In this document: positions 1-7,343 of the stretch, piece after piece
How positions within the stretch are numbered: the stretch's first letter is position 1
Layout of the letters: every line of letters begins with the position of its first letter
Source of the DNA: Neocallimastix lanati (nom. inval.)
Taxonomy: Eukaryota > Neocallimastigomycota > Neocallimastigomycetes > Neocallimastigales > Neocallimastigaceae
Length of the DNA: 10,000 nucleotides
Assembly (NCBI GenBank): GCA_016946835.1
Contig: JACVTC010000098.1
Coordinates: forward strand, 82,501-92,500
Direction of reading: 5' to 3'
The notes under the pieces: generated by a model
Databases searched by the model: none
What the model was told of the DNA's origin: nothing
What the model saw: only the letters and a program-made list of their open reading frames with translations
Position numbers and translations under genes: made by a program

Positions 1-20
1 TCATTGATGGTACTTCAATA

Positions 21-330
21 GTATATTTATTTATTATTTATATATATTATATATTATTTATTATTATTTACCATTCATTTATTTATTATTTATTTATATT
101 ATCTATTATTTATTATTATTTACTATTTATTTATTTATTATTTATTATTTATTATTTATTATTTATTATTTATTATTTATTTATTATTTATTATTTATTT
201 ATTATTTATTATTTAATTATTATTTATTAATTTTTTATTATTTATTATTTATAAATAAATACTTTTTATTATTTAACTTTTCTATTATTTATTATTTAAT
301 TATTATTTATTACTTATTATTTGTCATTTA
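21..330. repeat. Degenerate TTTATTA heptamer array
   Basis: The stretch is built of TTTATTA units in + orientation, interrupted by TTTA slips and occasional TTAA, ACC or CTT substitutions. The cleanest part, about 121-215, is an almost perfect heptamer run. Stops or AT-only codons dominate every frame, so it has no coding potential. The complementary strand reads TAATAAA, so each unit carries an AATAAA hexamer on the minus strand. It is the first of five such arrays in the window. Confidence 0.9.
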
Positions 331-780
331 GTAGAAATTATTGTTTGTTAATTATAATAGTATAAATCATATAGAGTGGATATTAAATAATGTAATAATG
401 TTGTTATTCTGTATTAATTTATTGATTCTAGCCGTAATTTTTTTTTTTTTTTTTTTTTTTTTAGTTAACCGTAAAAGACCTAATTAGAAAAAAAAAATTA
501 AATAATAAGTTATGCTATATTTGGAAATAAAAATTAATGAAATCAGTAACAAAATAAATAAAATAATTAAATAGAAAAAATAATAATAATAATGAAAAAA
601 ACTCAATCTAGTAATAAAATAAAAATAATATTATGAAATAATATTATACTATTAATAATATTAAAAAAAATAAAAAAAATAAAAAAATACATAAATAATA
701 ATATATTTTTTTTTAAAAATTTATCCAATAATACTATTTTTTTATTATTATTATTAATACTTTACTCTTTTATATTACTT
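331..780. other. AT-rich non-coding stretch with T25 tract
   Basis: No gene is visible. A run of 25 T lies at 438-462, preceded by a few G/C bases (GCCGTAA at 431-437). From 480 to 700 the + strand is A-rich with short TAA and AAAT repeats and the duplicated word AATAATATTAT. Nothing resembles a promoter or RNA gene. Confidence 0.7.
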
Positions 781-795
781 CACTATTTATTTTAT

Positions 796-870
796 TTTAT
801 TTTATTCAATCTGTCTTTATATTTCTATTATTTATTTTATTCAATCTGTCTTTATATTTCTATTATTTAT
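796..870. repeat. 35-bp direct repeat carrying TTCAATCTGT
   Basis: Two adjacent copies of a 35-bp unit are present (796-830 and 831-865), with the start of a third. Each has a TTTTA-repeat lead-in, the word TTCAATCTGT (805-814 and 840-849), then CTTTATATTTCTATTA. The surrounding 781-905 is mostly (TTTTA)n. The same word in the same (TTTTA)n setting recurs at 5086 and 5163, so this is a dispersed repeat family. Confidence 0.85.
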
Positions 871-890
871 TTTATTTTATTTTATTGCTA

Positions 891-1600
891 TTTTATTTTT
901 ATTTTTTATTTTATTATAATATGACCCATTTCTAACATCATACAACATTTTTTCTCATTTACATGTAAATGCCTTTAAACCAGTTTAAATAATTAGTCTT
1001 TTCAAGAAATAAAAAATTATTATATTTTATTTTATGATTATATTTATTGTAACTTTATTATCTGAGATGAAACCAAAATAATGTATATTAAAAAAAAATA
1101 TTTTTTTTATATATAATAAGATGATTTAAAAAAAATTTTAAATTTTTTTAATTATTTTTGTTTTTGTTTTAAAAAAAAAAATTATTATTAATTTTGTGTA
1201 ACCTAAAATATGATGTTTTCTCATACAATTTTTAATTTAATTAAATTAATTTAATTTTAATTTTAAAAGTTTTAATAAAATTATTTCAGTTTAATTTAGA
1301 TAAAAAAAAATAAATTAATATATAATAATCTCTTATCTATTTATTGTAGTATTGTAATATTTTATTATAATAATAATAGTATCAAATAATAAAACTAATA
1401 GCATATAATGTATATTATTATTTTTATGTTAACAAAAAATAATACAAAATAATATATAAATAATATTTTATATAATATAAAAAATAAATTTATATATAAA
1501 TATATAATTATTAATAAATTCTAATCAAATAATTATAAAAGTGTATTACATATTATATATTTAAACTAATATATAATTTTTTATAGTTTATTTTTATATA
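891..1600. other. AT-rich non-coding stretch with palindromes
   Basis: No gene is visible. Several perfect AT palindromes occur. An 18-mer of 8 A, TA and 8 T lies near 1091-1108, and TTAATTTAATTAAATTAA is at 1232-1249. The more mixed palindromic pair at 956-989 is listed separately. Dinucleotide TA stretches dominate 1440-1560. Confidence 0.65.
956..989. promoter_or_regulatory. Adjacent palindromes, possible protein-binding site
   Basis: CATTTACATGTAAATG (956-971) is a perfect 16-bp palindrome. Three bases further on, TTTAAAC and GTTTAAA (974-980 and 983-989) form a second inverted repeat with a two-base centre. Both contain G/C pairs in otherwise A/T sequence, so they are less likely to be chance than the pure A/T palindromes nearby. 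There is no adjacent gene, and any regulatory role is inference. Confidence 0.25.
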
Positions 1601-1609
1601 TTCATATGT

Positions 1610-1912
1610 ATTCGTGTATATCCCTAAGTTATATAAAGGATTGACTATATTCAATAGGTCAAGAGAGATTAATATAAAAATATTTAGAACCTAAATAAAA
1701 ATATATCATACTATTTATATTATTCATATTTTTTATATCATGGAGTGTCATCGCTGAAAAATGCAGTAAGACAGGCTAGCAGGACCAATACCTCTGAAGA
1801 AGAAGACCATAATTTCTTTTAGATAGTCAATTCAAACCCTAATCCGAAATAAGAATTCCTTTTAAACAGAAATCTTATAATCTGGAAGTGAGGTTCATTG
1901 CATATGAACTTT
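1610..1912. other. Mixed-composition island, possible decayed element
   Basis: This patch is clearly richer in G and C than its flanks, especially at 1615-1675 and 1740-1910. It holds a TATA-like TATATAAAGG (1631-1640), an 8-bp stem with a one-base bulge (TTGAC..GTCAA, 1641-1662), and a + strand frame open over 44 codons (1688-1819). The end of that frame reads GVSSLKNAVRQASRTNTSEE and then DHNFF before a stop; it has no ATG. The minus strand over 1742-1910 is also open except for one stop. No domain is recognisable. It could be a degraded mobile element, a lost exon or an RNA gene. Only the composition shift is certain. Confidence 0.4.
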
Positions 1913-2161
1913 ATTTTCTTAATTTATTTATACACTTTTATTTTGAATATTACTTTTTATTTCACATTATTATTTTAAATATTATTATGTTCAAATTGGA
2001 CAAATAATATATATTTTTTTTCTTTTCTTATTAATTGAGTGTTTTTTATAAAAATAAAAAAAATATTCATGTAATTAATAAATGAATAAATAAAGTTCAA
2101 ATTTAATGTTTGCAATAATTGCAGCTATAAAAAAAATTTATTATCATTCTTATTATCATAT
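1913..2161. other. AT-rich spacer, no gene seen
   Basis: Mostly A/T words with short T and A runs. The only notable word is ATTATCATTCTT (2140-2151), which recurs at 5316-5327. No open frame or RNA structure is convincing. Confidence 0.6.
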
Positions 2162-2192
2162 ATATTAATATTATTCAACATCTTCTATTATA

Positions 2193-2229
<37 letters not shown>

Positions 2230-2442
2230 ATGATGATGATGGTGAATTTTTTTTTTTTTACATAATTATATTGTATATTATTATTGTTTTGCAGAATTAA
2301 ATTATGACATGATTAAAATTAAATATTGATGGTACCATGAAATAGTGAAATGGTAGTGGAAAGATCTAAAAACCATTATCATCATCATCATCCTCTAAAA
2401 AAAAAAATTTGCATAATAGAAGAGGTTGAATAATATATATTA
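2162..2442. mobile_element. Foldback (MITE-like) element with flanking ATATTA repeats
   Basis: Two long arms are inverted copies of each other: 2168-2250 and 2368-2436. From the outside in, each arm reads ATATTATTCAAC, one variable base, TCTTCTATTAT, one variable base, CAAA, a T tract, then four GAT triplets. The left T tract is 32 long (2197-2228), the right 11 on the complementary strand. Over the 29 outer bases only two positions differ. Directly outside both arms is the hexamer ATATTA (2162-2167 and 2437-2442), as expected of a target-site duplication. The internal 2251-2367 has no open frame, so a non-autonomous element is the best reading. Chance is a concern for the A/T hexamer but not for the arms. 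An inverted duplication without transposition is the alternative. Confidence 0.55.
2329..2338. other. Palindrome ATGGTACCAT in foldback loop
   Basis: A perfect 10-bp palindrome lies in the unpaired middle of the foldback element. The word ATTGATGGTAC overlapping it (2325-2335) also occurs at 3-13, and both copies are followed within a few bases by AATAGT. A truncated second copy of this sequence may therefore lie at the left edge of the window. Confidence 0.4.
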
Positions 2443-2651
2443 AAAGTTTAACAGTATATTCAATGAATTATAATAAGAAAAAAAAAAAAAAATTTTTTTT
2501 GAAGGTCATAAAGAATTAATATAACATTAAAAAAAATAAAATAAAATAAAATAAAATAACTATTTTAATAAAAAAATTTTTTTTAATTGTTTATTCCATT
2601 TATTATTTAATTTATATAAATATTAATAATCAATTTATATATATCACTAAC

Positions 2652-2719
2652 TTTGCTGTGTTAGAGTTCCACAGTTGCCGACCACCGGCCTGTAGGTAAG
2701 AGCACTACCCGATAGCAAG
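2652..2719. ncRNA. GC-rich island, candidate structured RNA
   Basis: These 68 bases are roughly half G+C inside nearly pure A/T DNA. A closing stem pairs 2652-2659 with 2712-2719 (8 pairs, two of them G-U). Inside are a GCCG/CGGC hairpin (2677-2689) and a GGTA/TACC hairpin with a 7-base loop (2695-2709). An alternative CTGTG/CACAG hairpin (2656-2674) competes with the closing stem. The size and arm layout resemble a tRNA cloverleaf, and GGTAAGAGCACTACC looks like a D-arm segment. However, there is no GTTCRANNC B box on either strand, so it is not a standard tRNA. Possibilities are a small non-coding RNA, a tRNA-derived relic or a fragment of a mobile element. Strand is undetermined because the pairing works on both. 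Confidence 0.35.
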
Positions 2720-2730
2720 CAAGCGTTATT

Positions 2731-3960
2731 TGTATATTTTTTAATAATAATATATTAATCTATTTTTATAGTATTATTTATTAAGAATCCTTCATTCTAT
2801 ATATTAATATTTATTATATTATTTATTTATTAAATGGAAAAATTTTTTATTTTAATTTTTATTATTTATAAATTATAATAAAGAGCGTGATCATGATTTA
2901 ATTAGTTTTAGGATAAAAGGAATGAGGAAAAAAAAAAAAAAAAAAAAGACTGGAAAAAAATATATTAATATTAGATAATAAATAAATTATCACCATATAT
3001 TAGTGTATAAATTAAAATAATAAAAGAATATAAGATTTAGCCAAACATTACAATCATTATAATCATATAAACAATAAACAATTTAATTATTAATATTATT
3101 ACTATAAACTTTAAATACTAATAAAATATCATTTATTGTTCATAAAAATAATTTTTTTTTTTTTTTTTTTAAATTGTTATTATTTGAAGTTATACAAAAA
3201 TAATTGAATATATTAATATTATATTCCGATATATAAAGATTTAAAGTATTTAATATTTTATTTAATAAATCAATATATATTGTACTAGATATATTTTATT
3301 GTATCATCCATAAAAATTGAGGCGTTTTTTTTAATACTAAGTATATTTTATTAGTAAATAAATAAATAAATAATAAATAAATAATTTCATTAATAATTAA
3401 TATTTCATAAATTAATGAATAAATAATTAATTAATTAGATAAATAAGTTAAAAAAAATACATCAGATTGAAACAGAATTTATATATTATAATTTATAAAT
3501 AATTCTATGTTTTAATTATTTAAATATTTGTTTTATTCATATTAATTATCAAAAATATTATTTATTGTTATTACTTATTAATTGAAATGTTTTTTTTTTT
3601 TACTATCTTTCTTAAATCATTATTTCATCATTCTTTTTATATTAATTCCCATTTTTTATTATTATTTATATTATTATTATTATTATTATTATTTTAAAGC
3701 ATTCTTTCTTTTATAAACTTCGTACTAGAAAATATTTTTTAAATTTATATAAATATAAAAATGTATATTTATTATCAATATATATAATCCTAATCCTAAT
3801 CCTAATAATAAACTGTTTTATTTTTTTTTTTTTAATTTGTAGTTATCATAATTTATTAATAATTAAACTCATTAAATAGAGAACTAAATTAATTTTTTTA
3901 ATTAAAAACAATATAAATTAAACTTTGATTTGATACTGATCTTTATTGAAACTTTATTTC
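2731..3960. other. AT-rich non-coding stretch with simple repeats
   Basis: No gene is visible over about 1.2 kb. Notable pieces are A20 (2928-2947), T19 (3152-3170), AAAT repeats (3356-3386), an ATT microsatellite (about 3670-3693), and three TAATCC units followed by TAAT (3785-3806). Stops are dense in all frames. Confidence 0.7.
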
Positions 3961-3961
3961 T

Positions 3962-4073
3962 AATTTTTTTTATAATCTTTTAAATAAATTTTTTTTATAA
4001 TCTTTTAAATAAATTTTTTTTATAATCTTTTAAATAAATTTTTTTTATAATCTTTTAAATAAATTTTTTTTTT
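3962..4073. repeat. 25-bp minisatellite, about four copies
   Basis: The core ATAATCTTTTAAATAAA preceded by eight T recurs with an exact 25-base period; the ATAATC words start at 3972, 3997, 4022 and 4047. The copies appear identical, which implies recent expansion or homogenisation. The right end dissolves into a longer T run. The array is entirely non-coding. Confidence 0.92.
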
Positions 4074-4189
4074 AATTTATATAAAAATGAATAATTATTT
4101 ATTTAATTTTTATTTCAAAATTTTTTTTTTAAAATTTTTTTTTTTTTTAATTTTAGGTTTCTGAATGAATTCTATTTATTATTGAATTT

Positions 4190-4276
4190 ATGGTTTTGTA
4201 TTTTGTTGTGTTTTTTGGACAGATGAAAGGGTTCAATATTGTTTTTAAAGAGAATAATAGTAACTATAATAATTAA
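4190..4276 (+). CDS. Possible 28-residue micro-ORF (weak)
   Basis: A short frame from ATG at 4190 to TAA at 4274 encodes 28 residues: a hydrophobic start (MVLYFVVFFGQ) followed by a polar end (MKGFNIVFKENNSNYNN). The stretch 4185-4240 is richer in G than its surroundings (GGTTTTG, TTGGACAG, GAAAGGG), which sets it apart from the simple repeats on both sides. TTTTTTGGACAG just before the second ATG (4223) also resembles a 3' splice site, so this could be a decayed exon edge. There is no homology evidence and the length is within chance. Confidence 0.12.
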   Translation: MVLYFVVFFGQMKGFNIVFKENNSNYNN

Positions 4277-4333
4277 CAAAAAAAAAAAAAAAGAAAAACA
4301 ATTATTAATAAAAAAAAAGTATTTTTTTTTATT

Positions 4334-4412
4334 AATTGTATTTATTATTTATTATTTATTAATTATTATTTATTTATTACTTATTAATTATTATTTATTA
4401 TTTAACTATAGG
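4334..4412. repeat. Short TTTATTA array, + orientation
   Basis: Degenerate TTTATTA/TTTATTAATTA units occupy this interval. It faces the large array of opposite orientation at 4528-4825 about 115 bp away, so the two could pair as the arms of a long hairpin. Confidence 0.8.
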
Positions 4413-4527
4413 TTATTTATTATTTCAAAGATATGCATATATTTATGTTTTTTTTTACTGTATTAATAAAATTTTAAAAATATGAAGTATTTTTATAAAT
4501 ATTTTGACTTGCAAAAAATTCAAGAGG

Positions 4528-4825
4528 TAAATAAATAATAAATAATAAATAATGGAATAATAAATAATAAATAATAAATAATAAATAATAAATAATAATA
4601 AATAAATAATAAATAATAAATAATAAATAATAAATAATAAATAATAAATAATAATAAATAATAAATAATAAATAATAAACAATAAATAATAAATAATAAA
4701 TAATAAATAATAAATAATAAATAATAAATAAATAAATAATAAATAATAAATAATAAATACTAAATAATAAATAATAAATAATAAATAATAAATAAATAAA
4801 TAATAAATAATAAATAATAAATAAA
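4528..4825. repeat. Long TAATAAA heptamer array
   Basis: About 300 bp of TAATAAA units, with occasional AAAT or TAA slips and a few substitutions (TGG near 4554, AAC at 4678-4680, TAC at 4758-4760). It is the longest array in the window. Each unit contains AATAAA on the + strand, giving dozens of polyadenylation-like hexamers in tandem. The frame open on the minus strand here (4455-4682) is only a product of the repeat. Confidence 0.95.
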
Positions 4826-4839
4826 AAGGTTTTTAAACC

Positions 4840-4864
<25 letters not shown>
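4823..4864. repeat. Perfect 10-bp hairpin ending in T25
   Basis: AAAAAGGTTT (4823-4832) and AAACCTTTTT (4835-4844) are perfect inverted repeats around two T. The right arm runs on into 25 T (4840-4864). The hairpin sits exactly at the right border of the heptamer array. The layout resembles a stem-loop plus T tract, but no transcript upstream is evident. Confidence 0.6.
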
Positions 4865-4870
<6 letters not shown>

Positions 4871-4972
4871 GATAAATGTTGACCTTTTGGTTAATTTATT
4901 AACAAAATAATTATACTATTAAAATATATATATTAAAATATTATATTAAAAATTATTAATAAGGTAATTCTG

Positions 4973-5000
4973 TTTTTTTTTTTTTTTTTTTTTTTTTTTT
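4973..5000. repeat. T28 homopolymer
   Basis: An uninterrupted run of 28 T follows AAGGTAATTCTG and is followed by GAATAACCG. It could be the remnant of a poly(A) tail from a minus-strand insertion, or a nucleosome-depleting tract. Nothing else is seen between 4865 and 5070. Confidence 0.85.
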
Positions 5001-5074
5001 GAATAACCGTTTTATTTATTTTATTATGATTTATTTATTTACAATAAATAAACTAATATTTTAATATTTATTTT

Positions 5075-5220
5075 ATTTTATTTTATTCAATCTGTATTTT
5101 ATATTCATATTTCAATTATTTATTTTATTTTATTTTATTTTATTTAATTTTATTTTATTTTATTCAATCTGTGCATTATATTCATATTCTACTATTTACT
5201 TTATTTTATTTTATTTTATA
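5075..5220. repeat. 77-bp direct repeat with TTCAATCTGT
   Basis: Two copies of (TTTTA)n, TTCAATCTGT, a short variable part, TATATTCATATT and then more (TTTTA)n. The shared word starts at 5086 and 5163, a 77-base spacing. It is the same family as the 35-bp repeat at 796-870, more than 4 kb away. No coding potential. Confidence 0.8.
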
Positions 5221-5499
5221 TAATTTTATAAATAATAATATGATTATTTCATAATAAATGAGATAAATGTTTATTTTTTTTTTTTTTTGTGTGTTTGCCT
5301 ATCGTTTTCAACATCATTATCATTCTTTCTTAAAATAAATTACTAATAATAATAATTATATATGTACAAGAGTTTGCCATAATTGTAGTCAAAAATGATA
5401 ATGAAAAAAATCTTAATTATTTTTAATATACTAAAAAAAAAAATAAATAAATAAAAGCTTTATTTCTATTGGTATTATGACTATTTTAATTAAAAAATG

Positions 5500-5501
<2 letters not shown>
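5221..5501. other. AT-rich spacer, no gene seen
   Basis: Contains T15 (5274-5288) followed by a slightly mixed patch (GTGTGTTTGCCTATCG, 5289-5304) and TTCAACATCATTATCATTC. No open frame or RNA fold was found. Confidence 0.6.
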
Positions 5502-5533
<32 letters not shown>

Positions 5534-5534
5534 T
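5502..5534. repeat. TTA microsatellite
   Basis: About eleven consecutive TTA triplets. In another frame this would read Leu, Tyr or Ile runs, but no gene context surrounds it. Confidence 0.9.
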
Positions 5535-5640
5535 TAATAATTTTTATATTTCGTTAATCAATTACATAATAGGGATCATATTATTAAGAAATAAAATTAA
5601 TATTGTATAACAATCATTAAAAAACAATAATATATATAAA

Positions 5641-6020
5641 AATGAATGAATGATTAATAATATTTAATAATAATAATTATTAATAATAATAACATCTAAT
5701 AATAATATTTAATAATAATTAATTATAACATTCAATAATAATATTTTATAATAATAACATTTAATAATAATAATTAATAATAAAACATTTAATAATAACA
5801 TTTAATAATAATAATTAATAATAATTAATATTAATACCATTTAATAATAATTAATAATGATGATTGATAATAATTAATGATAACAATTAATAATCAATAA
5901 TAATAATAAACAGTTAACAATAATAAATTAATAAATATATAAATAATAAAATAATTTATAATTAAAAAGTAATAAATTATAAGTAATAAATAATAAATAA
6001 TTAATAATAAATATATATAT
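5641..6020. repeat. Degenerate TAATAATAACATTTAA array
   Basis: The region is made of TAATAAT words periodically broken by AACATTTAA or variants (AACATCTAA, AACATTCAA, ACCATTTAA), with unit lengths drifting between about 20 and 40 bases. It ends in a (TA)n run at 6011-6026 directly before the mixed island at 6031. It is a diverged tandem repeat with no coding potential. Confidence 0.75.
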
Positions 6021-6030
6021 ATATATTTTA

Positions 6031-6290
6031 AACTAGGATTAACAAGAGGGAAGTACAATAGGGCCTCTAGTCTCTCTCCCTCTCACAGATCAAGTACTTT
6101 CTGAACTTATCAATTAAATAGTCCGGCAACAAGAATACTTATCATGTCGAGCCAGCATCAACTTCAGTTAGAGGAAAAACACACCAGGGAGGATGAAAAT
6201 CGTTCCATATAAATTCAGGAAGTAGTCACAATGTTTATCCAGAAACTCTAAGTATGTTAGTCCCTAGAAGTTATATATAAACAGCATGAT
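6031..6290 (+). pseudogene. Mixed-composition island, possible decayed coding fragment
   Basis: About 260 bp with near-normal base composition inside A/T repeats. On the + strand one frame is open at 6043-6114 and includes IGPLVSLPLTDQVLSELI. After its stop a second frame is open for 35 codons (6105-6209) with MSSQHQLQLEEKHTREDE. After one more stop the same frame continues to 6248 (IQEVVTMFIQKL). The switch of frame and the internal stops look like a broken gene or retroelement ORF, but open frames of this length can also arise by chance at this composition. There is also a 7-bp inverted repeat (AGAGGGA 6045-6051, TCCCTCT 6077-6083). The far end has a TATA-like TTATATATAAA (6271-6281). Family unknown. 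Confidence 0.35.
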
Positions 6291-6547
6291 TTTAGTTTTT
6301 TTTTTTTTTTAAATCAAAAATTTTGAATAAATTAGATTAAATTATAGGATCTATTTTTTTTATAACTGGAAATGATAAACCATGTAAATTATGATTAAAA
6401 AAAATTTTTTTTGATTGTTGGCGACTATCATACCTTTTTTTTTTTATTTTTTATTTTTTATAGATTACAGTGAACGGAATCAATAAAAAATTATTATTTT
6501 ATAATTTTATTAGTAATTGTTTCAACCATAATTATTAAAAACAAATA
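6291..6547. other. AT-rich spacer, no gene seen
   Basis: T and A runs alternate. A slightly mixed patch (GATTGTTGGCGACTATCATACC, 6413-6434) has no recognisable structure. Nothing else was found. Confidence 0.55.
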
Positions 6548-6687
6548 GTAAAATAAATAAATAAGTAAATAATAAATAAATAAATAAGTAATAAATAATA
6601 AATAATAAATAAATAATAAATAAATAATAAATAAATAATAAATAATAAATGAATGAATAAATAAATAAATAAATAAATAAATAATAA
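6548..6687. repeat. AAAT / TAATAAA array
   Basis: A mixture of AAAT tetramers and TAATAAA heptamers with a few GTAA and TGAA variants. The open frame on the minus strand here (6494-6838) is repeat-derived: most of it is Tyr/Leu/Ile from the array. Confidence 0.9.
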
Positions 6688-7204
6688 TATATATAATTAT
6701 ATATAAATTATGAGAGTTTGTGCCTCCATTTAAATTCAAATTTATACTATTATTCCAATAAATGTCATGAATTAAAAATAAATTTACTAGTAAATAAAGT
6801 TTGATAGTGATTAAAGTTTTTAAAAAATTAAAACACAAAATTAAAATAGTGATGTATATATGTATATAGCAATATAATAAAATTATAATTGTAATATATT
6901 ATGATCATGGTACAACTTTCAATTCAATTCAAAAATAATTATTATTATTATTATTATTCAATGACATCAAATATATTATAAAAATATTATATAAATATAA
7001 ATATAAAAGTTAAACTATATAAATTAATATAAATAAATAAAATATAAAAATTAATATAAATAAAAAAAAAATACAAACAAAAATGAAAAAAAATAAAAAT
7101 AAAAAAATTTGATTTTTCATTTATTAATAAATTAATGAAGAAATAGAAATGATATATAATATAATATACTTATAATATATGTTTAGTTGATGTTACATTT
7201 AAAT
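6688..7204. other. AT-rich non-coding stretch
   Basis: Only small items are visible: GAGAGTTTGTGCCTCCATT (6711-6729), an ATT microsatellite (about 6938-6958), and an A-rich part at 7040-7110. No gene or structured RNA was recognised. Confidence 0.6.
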
Positions 7205-7310
7205 AAATTTCAATTCATAAAATAAATAAATAATAAATAGACAAATAAATAATAAATAAATAAATAAATTTACAAAATAAATAAATAAACTTGAAAGTTT
7301 ATTTGTTTTA
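7205..7310. repeat. AAAT array ending in an inverted repeat
   Basis: AAATAAAT units run to 7290 and end in AAATAAACTT (7283-7292), two bases, then its exact reverse complement AAGTTTATTT (7295-7304). The pairing can be extended with small imperfections to about 7278-7310. This is a compact hairpin at the array border, like the one at 4823-4844. Confidence 0.65.
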
Positions 7311-7343
7311 TTTTTATAAGCATTAAATGGAGTATAGAAAGAC

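Noticed and set aside
2652-2719. Standard tRNA, or HDV-like ribozyme on the minus strand (GGCCGG, GGCAAC words)
   Set aside because: No B box on either strand, and no upstream strand able to form the first pairing of an HDV-like fold. No hammerhead core (CTGATGA, GAAA) is present either.
3785-3806. TAATCC repeats as a telomere-like array
   Set aside because: Only three units, and the sequence is not the TTAGGG permutation. A similar CCCTAATCC at 1837-1845 is an isolated word.
4239-4466. 75-residue + strand open frame
   Set aside because: It runs through an A tract and a TTTATTA array. The product is Lys, then Ile/Leu/Tyr low complexity, as expected from translated repeats.
4455-4682. 75-residue minus-strand open frame
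   Set aside because: It lies almost wholly in the TAATAAA array and encodes a periodic Tyr/Leu/Ile pattern. The heptamer has no stop in that strand's frames.
5641-6020. CRISPR-like array
   Set aside because: Units vary in length and sequence, spacers are not unique, and the organism is eukaryotic. It is a degenerate A/T tandem repeat.
6494-6838. 114-residue minus-strand open frame
   Set aside because: More than half is the AAAT/TAATAAA array. The non-repeat first part, about 50 residues, is AT-biased Leu/Ile/Asn with no motif, and composition equals the background.
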